From an uncultured Collinsella sp. (lineage in GTDB: Bacteria; Actinomycetota; Coriobacteriia; Coriobacteriales; Coriobacteriaceae): a stretch of DNA of 14,080 bases. Positions within the stretch are counted from its first letter, which is position 1. Each line of letters begins with the position of its first letter. This document shows, one piece after another, positions 1 to 6,633 of the stretch. Both the position numbers and the translations under genes were made by a program. Under the pieces are notes generated by a model. That model saw nothing but the letters and a program-made list of their open reading frames with translations. It made no database searches and had not been told where the DNA came from. Location: positions 1 through 14,080 of the forward strand of contig URYT01000037.1 of NCBI GenBank assembly GCA_900552185.1. Reading direction: 5' to 3'.

Positions 1-2
1 CC

Positions 3-464
3 CGCCGCGGGCGCGGCAAAGATGCCGTCAACGAGGGCATTACCTTTGAGCACATTCGCATGGACGAGGTGCTCACGCCCTTCGTGGTCAACTCCTTCTA
101 CTTCTGTGACAAGGATGGCAAGACCGATTACGTGCAGTCTCGCGAGGCACTGCCCGTCGACGACCGCACGCCCGGCTTTGGTGCCACGACGTTTTGCGAT
201 ATCGAGGCCACCAACTGCCATGCTGCCGCGGCCTATATCACGGGTCTGCCCGAGAGCAAGGTGACATTCCAAGACGTTCACGTTACCTTTGCCGACGATG
301 CCGAGCCCTTTGTGCCGGCCATGGCCTGCGGCGTTGAGCCCATGGTGCGTCAGGGCATCATCGCGCAAAACGTCAAGGTGCTCGACCTGCAAAATGTGGT
401 GATCGAGGGCCAGGACGGCGAGGAGCTGCAGCTCCAGAACGTCGACAAGGTTGTCCGTTCCTAA
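3..464 (+). CDS. Polygalacturonase-type glycoside hydrolase, GH28 (C-terminal part only)
   Basis: The frame is open from the left window edge and ends at TAA 462-464, so only the last 153 residues are visible. The protein matches the end of the GH28 right-handed beta-helix seen in bacterial exo-polygalacturonases. The key stretch is 'GITFEHIRM' then 'VLTPFVVNSFYF', followed by a DGKTDYV segment, the 'LPVDDRTPG' turn, and repeated short beta-strands such as 'VTFQDVHVTF', 'KVLDLQNVVIEGQ' and 'LQLQNVDKV'. GH28 enzymes hydrolyse alpha-1,4 links in (de-esterified) galacturonan. The catalytic aspartates and the Arg-Lys substrate site lie upstream of the window, so activity and cellular location cannot be judged. 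A stem-loop follows the stop and probably separates this gene from the esterase genes. The GH28 call is firm; the exact substrate is not. Confidence 0.85.
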   Translation, partial: RRGRGKDAVNEGITFEHIRMDEVLTPFVVNSFYFCDKDGKTDYVQSREALPVDDRTPGFGATTFCDIEATNCHAAAAYITGLPESKVTFQDVHVTFADDAEPFVPAMACGVEPMVRQGIIAQNVKVLDLQNVVIEGQDGEELQLQNVDKVVRS

Positions 465-479
465 CTCGGGTTGATGACC

Positions 480-516
480 AGGGCTGCATTGTCGGATAAA
501 TCGGCAATGCAGCCCT
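480..516 (+). terminator. Stem-loop after the GH28 gene, probable weak terminator
   Basis: AGGGCTGCATTG (480-491) pairs perfectly with CAATGCAGCCCT (505-516), giving a 12-bp stem with a 13-base loop. It starts 15 bases after the GH28 stop. The downstream bases (TTGTGCG) are not a real T-run, so this may be an inefficient terminator, an attenuator or a 3'-end RNA stabiliser rather than a full stop. Confidence 0.5.
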
Positions 517-568
517 TGTGCGATACGGCCGTGTGCGCTGCGCTACGCATCATGGTGAAAGGGAATAC

Positions 569-1378
569 ATGCTCAATAAAACGATTCCTGTCGGGGTCGA
601 TGGCTCGTCTGCCACGATTACGTCTTATGTTTTTGCCCCGACCGAAGATGCTTATGCTTTAAAACCGCTGCCTGCAGTTGTGGTCGTGCCAGGAGGCGGC
701 TACGATCACGTTTCGCCGCGCGAAGGCGAGCCGGTAGCGCTCCGTTTGTTGGCGATGGGCTACCAAGCGTTTGTACTGAACTATTCGGTTGCTCCGGCTG
801 TCTATCCGCTGGCATTGCAAGAACTCGCGCGGGCGGTCGATACCGTCCGAGGCCATGCGGCAGAGTACTGTGTCGATCCTGATCGGATTACGGTCATGGG
901 TTTTTCGGCCGGTGGGCATCTGGTTGGCTTGCTCGGGGCGCTTTGGGACCAACCCTGGCTTGCAGAGTCGATCGCGGCATCGCCTGAGTCGATTCGGCCT
1001 GACGCACTTTGCTTGGGCTATCCGGTCGTAAGCTCGGGGACCTATGCTCATCGTGGTTCGTTTGAACACCTAACGGGTGCCGATGACGCTTTGGCTCAAA
1101 AGTTGTCAATCGAGAATATGGTGGGCGAGGGCTTCCCTCGTACGTTCTTGTGGCATACCGCCGAGGATGCATCGGTGTCAGTTCAAAATAGCCTCCTTCT
1201 TGCGCAGGCTCTTGCCGACCACGGGATTGGCTTTAGCCTACATGTCTTTCCACATGGAAAGCATGGGGTATCGCTCGCTACGGCCCTAACGGCATTTAAG
1301 GGCTGCGCCGAGCATATTCAGCCACAGGTTCAGGGCTGGCCTGAGCAGTTCGCTGCCTGGGAGCGTGATGGACGATGA
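569..1378 (+). CDS. Alpha/beta-hydrolase carbohydrate acetyl esterase
   Basis: This 269-residue protein belongs to the small acetyl(xylan)-esterase-like alpha/beta hydrolases. Visible landmarks are the oxyanion-hole segment VVPGGGY (residues 39-45) followed by the EGEPVA helix (52-57), the strand FVLNYSVAP (68-76), the nucleophile elbow GFSAGGH with Ser113, the acid Asp200 in HTAEDASV, and His232 in GKHG. This is a complete catalytic triad at the usual spacing. Relatives remove acetyl groups from plant polysaccharide fragments; in this context acetylated pectin or rhamnogalacturonan oligomers are likely, but that is inference. No signal peptide is visible, so it should act in the cytoplasm. 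ATG 569 was chosen because GAAAGGG (557-563) lies 5 bases upstream; an in-frame ATG at 518 would add 17 residues foreign to the family and overlaps the tail of the stem-loop region. The stop overlaps the next start (ATGA, 1375-1378), implying translational coupling. Confidence 0.8.
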   Translation: MLNKTIPVGVDGSSATITSYVFAPTEDAYALKPLPAVVVVPGGGYDHVSPREGEPVALRLLAMGYQAFVLNYSVAPAVYPLALQELARAVDTVRGHAAEYCVDPDRITVMGFSAGGHLVGLLGALWDQPWLAESIAASPESIRPDALCLGYPVVSSGTYAHRGSFEHLTGADDALAQKLSIENMVGEGFPRTFLWHTAEDASVSVQNSLLLAQALADHGIGFSLHVFPHGKHGVSLATALTAFKGCAEHIQPQVQGWPEQFAAWERDGR

Positions 1379-3540
1379 GCGAAAGCATCTATACACTGCG
1401 CGTTTCGAGGGCTGCGGCAGGAGCATATCCAACGATTTCCGATGCCTTGGCGGCAGCCGATCAACTCTATCCGGATGCCGAGCAACCGGTGACAATCCAT
1501 ATCGAGCCGGGTGAGTACCGCGAACGGGTCGAGATTCATCGACCGTATGTGACGCTGGTGGGCGAGACGGCTGACAGCGTGCGTATCGTGGGCAGTCTGG
1601 GCGCCAAGATGCCTTCGGAGGACGGCTCGGGCGTCGACGGCACGCTCGGCACCTTTAGGACCTATACCGTTTTGGTCGATGCCGACGACGTGCGGCTCGA
1701 GAACCTCACAATCGTCAACGATGCCGGCGACGGTCGCGAGGTGGGGCAGGCGATTGCCCTGTACGCCGACGGCGACCGTTTGGTGGTCGACGCCTGTTGC
1801 ATTACGGGGCGCCAGGACACGCTGTTTTTGGGCCCGTTGCCCCCGCGCGAAGTCAAACTGGGCGGATTCATTGGGCCCAAGCAGTTTGCGCCGCGTCGGG
1901 TGGGGCGCCAGTATTTTCGACGTTGCCGGATCGAGGGCGATGTCGACTTTATCTTTGGCGGCGCGCGTGCCTACTTTGAGGGGTGCGAGATTCGCTCGCT
2001 CAACCGCGATATGGATGTCAACGGGTATGTAACGGCAGCCTCCACGCCTAAAGGCGAGCCGTACGGATTTGTGTTTCATGGTTGTTCGTTTACAGCTCCG
2101 GATGGCGTGGCGCCGGATTCGGTCTACCTGGGTCGTCCTTGGCGCGAATGGGCGCAAACTGTGCTGATCGATTGTTGGCTGGGGCGACATATCAAGCGCG
2201 AAGGCTGGTGGGATTGGAATAAGCCGGCGGCGCACAACTGCGTGCAGTATGCTGGCGCGATTCTGCATGGGCCGGCGGGTGATACTACCGGCTGGGTGCC
2301 GTGGGCGAATGAACTCGATGTGATGGCTGCCGCCGGGTACGCTCGCGAGCAGGTGCTTGCCGGTGCGGATGGCTGGGATCCCGAGGGGGGCACCGGTGAT
2401 GCGGTTGAGACGACTGGGCTATCTGTCAATGGCCGCACCGTGCACATCGAGACGTACTGCGAAGACGAGCCTGCGCTGCGCGCCCGACTGAAGCGCGAAG
2501 GGCGCTCGGCGGCATTTGCGGGCAAGACCCCTGCAGACTTTGAGGCGTGGAGGATTGCGACCAGGACTCGCCTGTACGATGTTTTGGGCCTTTCGCTTAT
2601 GGACCGCGTCCCGATTGAGATTCGTGAGCTCAGCCGCGTGCGGGTTGCCGGCGGCATCGTGCGCACCCATGCGATGTTGCAGGTCGAGCGTGATGTTTGG
2701 ATGCCGTTCTACCTGTTGGAGCCGTCTCATCCTAAGCTTGATGAGCGGGGACTCAAACGCTGCTATATCTGCCCGCATGGCCATCAGGGAGCAGGCGCCG
2801 CAAGTGTTGCGGGCGTGACGGGCGTGCCGGCGGTCGATGATGCCGTGCGTAAGTTCAATTACGACTACGGTCTACGTTTGGCGCGTATGGGTTACGTGAC
2901 CGTCTGCCCCGACGCACGCGGCTGGGGATACCGTCGTGACTGGAAGGGTCAGGGCGATGACGAGAACAGCTACCTGCGCGGGAAGTGCCTGAATCAGGCA
3001 CGTATGGCCGAGCCACTGGGTCTTACGGTCGCGGGCCTCAACGTCTGGGACAACATGCGCTTGATCGATTACTTGGAGGCGCGCGGCGACATTGCCATGG
3101 ATGACCTGGGTTGCTTTGGTTTTTCGGGTGGCGGCTACATGACGTTGTACCTGGCCGCACTCGACCCGCGTGTGCGCAAGGCGTTTGTCTCGGGCTATCT
3201 GTACGGTGTCGACGATTCGCTGCTGCATCTCAATGGCAATTGCAGCTGCAACTACACACCCGGACTTTGGCGCTTACTCGACATGGGCGATATTGCCTCG
3301 CTCATCGCGCCGCATCCGCTGCTGGTGCAAAGCTGCGAAGAGGATCATCTGAACGGTTCGCGCGGGCTGAAAAATGTTGACGAGCAGCTCGAGATCGTGC
3401 GCGATGCCTACAAGTTGCTGGGTCGCAGAGATGCTCTGCGGCACGAGGTGTGTCCGGGTGAACACCATCTGGGCGTGGCACATCTTGCCGAGGATATCGA
3501 ATGGCTCGATTCGCACGTTGCGGAATGCGCCCGTGCATAG
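1375..3540 (+). CDS. Pectin methylesterase (CE8) fused to a C-terminal alpha/beta hydrolase
   Basis: This is a 721-residue two-domain protein. Residues 1 to about 325 are a CE8 pectin methylesterase beta-helix. They carry Gln125 (GQAIAL), Gln147 and Asp148 (GRQDTLFLG), the nucleophile Asp191 (DFIFG), and Arg254/Trp256 (LGRPWREW), so all standard active-site residues are present. Residues from about 343 to 721 resemble the dienelactone-hydrolase/acetyl-xylan-esterase-like hydrolases (Abhydrolase_7 type). These have a GFSGGGY elbow with Ser584, candidate acid Asp657 (CEEDHLNG), candidate His697 or His698 (GEHHLG), and the typical GNCSCNYTPG and DMGDIASLIAPHPLL segments. The first domain should remove methyl esters from homogalacturonan; the second probably removes another ester such as acetyl, which is inferred. 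There is no signal peptide (the protein starts MSESIYTLRV), pointing to cytoplasmic oligomer processing. Translation is coupled to the preceding esterase by a 4-base overlap. The fusion is intact, with no frameshift at the junction. Confidence 0.88.
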   Translation: MSESIYTLRVSRAAAGAYPTISDALAAADQLYPDAEQPVTIHIEPGEYRERVEIHRPYVTLVGETADSVRIVGSLGAKMPSEDGSGVDGTLGTFRTYTVLVDADDVRLENLTIVNDAGDGREVGQAIALYADGDRLVVDACCITGRQDTLFLGPLPPREVKLGGFIGPKQFAPRRVGRQYFRRCRIEGDVDFIFGGARAYFEGCEIRSLNRDMDVNGYVTAASTPKGEPYGFVFHGCSFTAPDGVAPDSVYLGRPWREWAQTVLIDCWLGRHIKREGWWDWNKPAAHNCVQYAGAILHGPAGDTTGWVPWANELDVMAAAGYAREQVLAGADGWDPEGGTGDAVETTGLSVNGRTVHIETYCEDEPALRARLKREGRSAAFAGKTPADFEAWRIATRTRLYDVLGLSLMDRVPIEIRELSRVRVAGGIVRTHAMLQVERDVWMPFYLLEPSHPKLDERGLKRCYICPHGHQGAGAASVAGVTGVPAVDDAVRKFNYDYGLRLARMGYVTVCPDARGWGYRRDWKGQGDDENSYLRGKCLNQARMAEPLGLTVAGLNVWDNMRLIDYLEARGDIAMDDLGCFGFSGGGYMTLYLAALDPRVRKAFVSGYLYGVDDSLLHLNGNCSCNYTPGLWRLLDMGDIASLIAPHPLLVQSCEEDHLNGSRGLKNVDEQLEIVRDAYKLLGRRDALRHEVCPGEHHLGVAHLAEDIEWLDSHVAECARA

Positions 3541-3597
3541 CCCCTCGGCATGCTGCGAATAAACGGTACGTTCCTGTATGACCGCCGATGGGCGGAT

Positions 3598-3604
3598 GAG
3601 GAGA
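3598..3604 (+). promoter_or_regulatory. Ribosome binding site fixing the SGNH esterase start
   Basis: GAGGAGA lies 5 bases before ATG 3610. It supports that start over the in-frame ATG at 3550, which lacks a good site. A small GC hairpin (CCGCC 3582-3586 with GGCGG 3591-3595) sits just upstream. Confidence 0.7.
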
Positions 3605-3609
3605 AGATT

Positions 3610-4278
3610 ATGGAAACGAAGAGTTTGAGTGAATCGACCATTTGCTGCTTTGGCGATTCGACCACATGGGGCGATAACGGATGCGGCGCAGGCGGCAACG
3701 ACGTCTCTTGGACTTCGCATCTGGGCGCGTTGCTGGGAGGCGCGGTCGTCGAGAACTTTGGCATCAAGGGTTCGCGTATCGCCATCAAGGCCGACCGTAC
3801 CGATTCGTTTGTCGAGCGCCTTGACGGCATCGACAATGCGGCCGATATCTACATCGTCTTTGGCGGCGTCAACGACTTTAGCCGCAACGTGCCGCTTGGC
3901 GAGTTGGGCAGTACCGATGTGCACGAGTTCTATGGTGCACTCGATTATCTGATCCGCACCATCACGGCGCGCTCACCTCGGGCAAAGCTCGTGTTTATGA
4001 CGCCGTGCAAGACGAGCGGTAAGCACGAGAAGGATATCCCGGCAAGCGATGAGCTCAATCACCTGGGGTTGACGCAGGTCGCCTACGTGCGGGCGATGCT
4101 CGAAGTCTGCGACCGCTACTCCGTTCCGGTGATTGACCTGTATGCGCAAAGTGGCATCAGCCCGTTTTTGCCAGAGCACCGCGAGCTCTATATGCCGGAC
4201 GGTCTGCATTACAGTCCTGCCGGCTATGAGCGCCTGGCGCATCGCATCGCCGCGGGTCTCACCGCCGTTTGCCGCTAA
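3610..4278 (+). CDS. SGNH/GDSL-type esterase
   Basis: This 222-residue protein has all SGNH blocks. Block I is CFGDSTTWG with nucleophile Ser17, block II is the Gly in the NFGIKGSR segment, block III is FGGVNDF with Asn88, and block V is PDGLHYSPAGY with Asp197 and His200. The family removes acyl groups from carbohydrates, and rhamnogalacturonan acetylesterases (CE12) share this fold. Given the GH28, CE8 and GH105 neighbours, deacetylation of pectic oligomers is the most likely role, though the exact ester is not shown by the sequence. No signal peptide is evident, so it should be cytoplasmic like its neighbours. It starts 69 bases after the CE8-fusion stop and probably belongs to the same transcript. 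The track of the operon ends here, because the next intergenic region carries a large inverted repeat and a new promoter candidate. Confidence 0.8.
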   Translation: METKSLSESTICCFGDSTTWGDNGCGAGGNDVSWTSHLGALLGGAVVENFGIKGSRIAIKADRTDSFVERLDGIDNAADIYIVFGGVNDFSRNVPLGELGSTDVHEFYGALDYLIRTITARSPRAKLVFMTPCKTSGKHEKDIPASDELNHLGLTQVAYVRAMLEVCDRYSVPVIDLYAQSGISPFLPEHRELYMPDGLHYSPAGYERLAHRIAAGLTAVCR

Positions 4279-4292
4279 AAGTCTGCCGTTTG

Positions 4293-4330
4293 CGGGGAAT
4301 ATAGGGTTAACGTTCACCCTATATTCCCCG
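4293..4330. repeat. 15-bp perfect inverted repeat enclosing an operator
   Basis: CGGGGAATATAGGGT (4293-4307) is the exact reverse complement of ACCCTATATTCCCCG (4316-4330). The 8-base centre is TAACGTTC. The repeat lies 14 bases after the SGNH esterase stop. It could fold as a hairpin in RNA, but there is no T-run after it, so it is not a normal intrinsic terminator. Its centre coincides with the first operator copy. Confidence 0.75.
4304..4319. promoter_or_regulatory. LacI-family-like operator, copy 1
   Basis: The 16-mer GGGTTAACGTTCACCC is a near-palindrome centred on the CG at 4311-4312; the half-sites GGGTTAAC and GGGTGAAC match at 7 of 8 positions. An AACGTT core with a central CG is typical of LacI/GalR-family operators. 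It precedes the GH105 gene, and a repressor sensing a pectin-derived sugar is the natural inference. No regulator gene is in the window. Confidence 0.6.
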
Positions 4331-4343
4331 TTCGCGTTACACT
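4313..4343 (+). promoter_or_regulatory. Candidate sigma-70-type promoter for the GH105 operon
   Basis: TTCACC (4313-4318) and TACACT (4338-4343) are separated by 19 bases. Both boxes are imperfect and the spacing is long, so this is tentative. If it is correct, operator copy 1 covers the -35 box and copy 2 covers the transcription start near 4350, which is a sensible repression layout. Confidence 0.35.
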
Positions 4344-4344
4344 A

Positions 4345-4360
4345 GGGGTAACGTTCACCT
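4345..4360. promoter_or_regulatory. LacI-family-like operator, copy 2
   Basis: GGGGTAACGTTCACCT matches copy 1 at 14 of 16 positions and shares the unbroken 11-mer TAACGTTCACC. The centres of the two copies are 41 bp apart, close to four helical turns, so two repressor dimers could bind the same DNA face. It ends 25 bases before the GH105 start codon. Confidence 0.6.
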
Positions 4361-4372
4361 ATCGTTTATGTC

Positions 4373-4380
4373 AGAGGGGA
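4373..4380 (+). promoter_or_regulatory. Ribosome binding site fixing the GH105 start
   Basis: AGAGGGGA lies 5 bases before ATG 4386. The in-frame ATG at 4368 overlaps this site and has no ribosome binding site of its own, so 4386 is preferred. Confidence 0.75.
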
Positions 4381-4385
4381 CAGCA

Positions 4386-5624
4386 ATGGGTTGCAATCAA
4401 ATCCTGGACCGTTATATCGAGCAGTTGATCGAAACCTCTACGCCGCAGGCGCCGGCTTGGAATATCGAAAAGATTCGCGCCGGCAAGGAGAACACCTGGA
4501 ACTATATCGACGGCTGCATGATCAAGGCGCTCATCGAGCTGTACGAGATCACGGGTGAGCAGCGCTACCTGACCTTTGCCGATGACTACATCGATTTCTT
4601 TGTCCAGGACGACGGTACCATCAAGCATTACAACCCGCAGGAGTACAACCTCGATAACGTCAATGCGGGCAAGACCCTCTACAAACTCTATGACCTGGTG
4701 GGCAAGCCCAAGTACCGTGCCGCCATGGACACCATCTACCGCCAGCTCGAGACCCAGCCGCGCACCAAAGAGGGCGTGTTTTGGCACAAGGCCGTCTATC
4801 CCAACCAGATCTGGCTCGATGGCATGTATATGGCCCAGCCGTTCTACATGCAGTACGAGCTGAGCTTCCACAACCGTCGTGCCTGCTCGGACAGCTTCCA
4901 TATGTTCCAGGTCGTGCATGACCTGATGCGCAACCCCCTCAACGGTCTGTACTATCACGCTTACGACGCGAGCCGCAAACAGTTCTGGTGCGACCCGGTC
5001 ACCGGTCTTTCGGCTAACTTCTGGCTGCGCGCCGAGGGCTGGTTTGCCATGGCGCTCATCGACACCTGGGAGCTTATGCCGCCTTCGATGTCAGCCGAGA
5101 AGGACGAGATCCGCAAGATGTTCCACGATCTGATCGACGCCATGCTGCCGTATCAGGACGAGAAGACCGGCATGTGGCACCAGGTCATCAACCTGCCCAA
5201 TATCGCCCCCAACTACCTGGAGGAGTCGGGCAGCGCCATCTTTGCCAATGCCATCATGAAGGGCGTGCGTCTGGGCGTGCTGGGCGAGCGTTACTACCAG
5301 TACGGCCGTCGCGCCTTCGACGGCATCTGCGAGACCTGCCTGTCCGAGTATGACGGGCAGCTGGCGCTCGACAACATCTGCCTGGTTGCGGGCCTGGGCA
5401 ACACCGCGCACCGCGAGGGCACGTTTGATTACTACATGAGCGAGCCCGTGGTCAAAAATGATGCAAAGGGTGTGGCGCCGCTGGTGCTTGCCTATATCGA
5501 GACCATGCATCACGACAAGCTGGCCGGTAAGCGCGATCCGCTCGCCCCCTCGGGCGTGTGCTCCATCGAGGACCCGTTTGGCGGATACACCCCGGGCATC
5601 AACGCTCATAAGGGATGTGAATAA
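4386..5624 (+). CDS. Unsaturated (rhamno)galacturonyl hydrolase, GH105
   Basis: This 412-residue protein is of the YteR/YesR type (about 370-380 residues in Bacillus). The (alpha/alpha)6-barrel family is shown by ENTWNYIDGCMI near the N-terminus, NLDNVNAGK with Asp90, QIWLDGMYMAQPF with Asp145, the RAEGWFAMAL segment and LEESGSAIFANAI. Asp90 and Asp145 correspond in motif and position to the catalytic pair of YteR (Asp88 and Asp143). The family removes the 4,5-unsaturated galacturonyl residue left at the non-reducing end by pectate or rhamnogalacturonan lyases. It does so by hydrating the double bond, releasing a 4-deoxy keto-uronate. No signal peptide is visible, which fits cytoplasmic action on imported lyase products. 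It is first in an operon with the downstream isomerase-like gene (1 base between stop and GTG) and lies behind the double LacI-like operator. The call is strong; preference for galacturonan or rhamnogalacturonan products is open. Confidence 0.9.
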   Translation: MGCNQILDRYIEQLIETSTPQAPAWNIEKIRAGKENTWNYIDGCMIKALIELYEITGEQRYLTFADDYIDFFVQDDGTIKHYNPQEYNLDNVNAGKTLYKLYDLVGKPKYRAAMDTIYRQLETQPRTKEGVFWHKAVYPNQIWLDGMYMAQPFYMQYELSFHNRRACSDSFHMFQVVHDLMRNPLNGLYYHAYDASRKQFWCDPVTGLSANFWLRAEGWFAMALIDTWELMPPSMSAEKDEIRKMFHDLIDAMLPYQDEKTGMWHQVINLPNIAPNYLEESGSAIFANAIMKGVRLGVLGERYYQYGRRAFDGICETCLSEYDGQLALDNICLVAGLGNTAHREGTFDYYMSEPVVKNDAKGVAPLVLAYIETMHHDKLAGKRDPLAPSGVCSIEDPFGGYTPGINAHKGCE

Positions 5625-5625
5625 C

Positions 5626-6531
5626 GTGGGGGCTATTACTCCGGGTGTACGTTTGCACGACCTTCCGCAGGGGACCGTCGAGGAACGCATTCGCATGGCG
5701 GGAGAGCTGGGCTTTTCGTGCATTCAGCTGCCGAGCAAGGTGCTCTACGCATCGATGGGGATCGATCGAGGCGGCCTGACCCGCGAGCTTGCCGACCATT
5801 TGCGTGCGGTGCTCGACGAGGCGGGCGTTTCGGTCGCCGTGCTCGGCTGCTATAAGAATTTGGCGACGCCCGATCGCCAACAGCTCATGGATAACTTTGC
5901 CGAGTACGAGGCATGCTTGAACTTTGCCCAGATGCTCGGCGGATGCCCGGTTGGCACCGAGACCGGTCGCCCCAATGCGCAGAACCGCGTTGCTGATGAC
6001 CGCATGACCGATGAGGCGCTTGAGGCTTTTATGGACGGACTCGCACGCGTCTGCGAGCGCGCCGAGGCCGTGGGCGGGCAAATACTGATCGAGCCTGGCT
6101 GGAACGAGACGGTCAACACGCCGGATCGCTGCCGCGAGGGGCTGGAGCGCGTCTCGAGCCCGTCGCTCGGCGTGATCTATGACCCAGTGTCGCTGCTGCA
6201 CCCCAGCGTCGTTGACGAAGCGCAGGAAATCACCGCGCGCATGCTCTACTTATGCGGCAGTAAGATCCGCGTGCTGCACGCCAAGGATTTTGAGGTCGTT
6301 GATAACGAGGACGAAGCCGGTTGGTGCGACGGTACGGGTTCACGCCTGGTGTGTCATGGCGTGGGCGAGACGGGCCGCTATGACTTTGAGCCCGTAGTGG
6401 CCTGGGCGGCTGCCGCCTGCCCTGGGATTCCCTGCGTGGTCGAGAACAGTGTGCCGGCGACGGCGGCTGACTGCCTGGCGACACTCGAGCACATGTCCGC
6501 TCGCTGCGGGGCTTCGCATCGCGAGTTATAG
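5626..6531 (+). CDS. Sugar phosphate isomerase/epimerase-like TIM-barrel protein
   Basis: This 301-residue protein belongs to the xylose-isomerase-like (AP endonuclease 2) TIM-barrel superfamily. Strand 1 is ITPGVRLHDLP. The divalent-metal ligands expected for the family are visible: Glu156 (LIEPGW), Asp186 (VIYDPVS), His218 (VLHAKDF) and Glu273 (VVENSV). Members interconvert keto and aldo sugars or epimerise sugars and sugar acids, and the substrate cannot be read from the sequence. Because it follows the GH105 gene by 1 base, it probably acts on the sugar that enzyme releases or a close derivative. GTG 5626 is preferred: AAGGGA (5610-5615) lies 10 bases upstream, while GTG 5617 is too close to that site and ATG 5695 would delete the first beta-strand. 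The open frame extends back into the GH105 gene, but that part is only overlap. The cytoplasm is its expected location. Confidence 0.75.
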   Translation: MGAITPGVRLHDLPQGTVEERIRMAGELGFSCIQLPSKVLYASMGIDRGGLTRELADHLRAVLDEAGVSVAVLGCYKNLATPDRQQLMDNFAEYEACLNFAQMLGGCPVGTETGRPNAQNRVADDRMTDEALEAFMDGLARVCERAEAVGGQILIEPGWNETVNTPDRCREGLERVSSPSLGVIYDPVSLLHPSVVDEAQEITARMLYLCGSKIRVLHAKDFEVVDNEDEAGWCDGTGSRLVCHGVGETGRYDFEPVVAWAAAACPGIPCVVENSVPATAADCLATLEHMSARCGASHREL

Positions 6532-6621
6532 CATTGGCTTTTGCCGTGGCGGTCGATTAAGTTTGCCTGACTGGGGCAGCGGTGAAGGATCTTTATCGTC
6601 GCCCCATTGGATTGAATCAAA

Positions 6622-6629
6622 AAGGGGAG
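6622..6629 (+). promoter_or_regulatory. Ribosome binding site for a GTG start
   Basis: AAGGGGAG ends 4 bases before GTG 6634 and supports this non-ATG start of the oxidoreductase gene. Confidence 0.65.
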
Positions 6630-6633
6630 CTGC

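Noticed and set aside
518..568. Upstream in-frame ATG extension of the acetyl esterase
   Set aside because: The 17 extra residues do not fit the family and ATG 569 has a well-placed GAAAGGG.
1330..2268. Open frame of 312 codons on the minus strand opposite the CE8 domain
   Set aside because: It lies fully opposite strong coding sequence, shows no family motif, and is typical of antisense shadows in GC-rich genes.
3582..3595. Small CCGCC/GGCGG hairpin before the SGNH esterase
   Set aside because: Only 5 bp, with no T-run; too short to call a terminator, and common in GC-rich DNA.
6571..6607. Possible hairpin GGGGC...GCCCC between the isomerase and the GltD-like gene
   Set aside because: The arms are short and the loop is long and interrupted, with no T-run; not convincing as a terminator.
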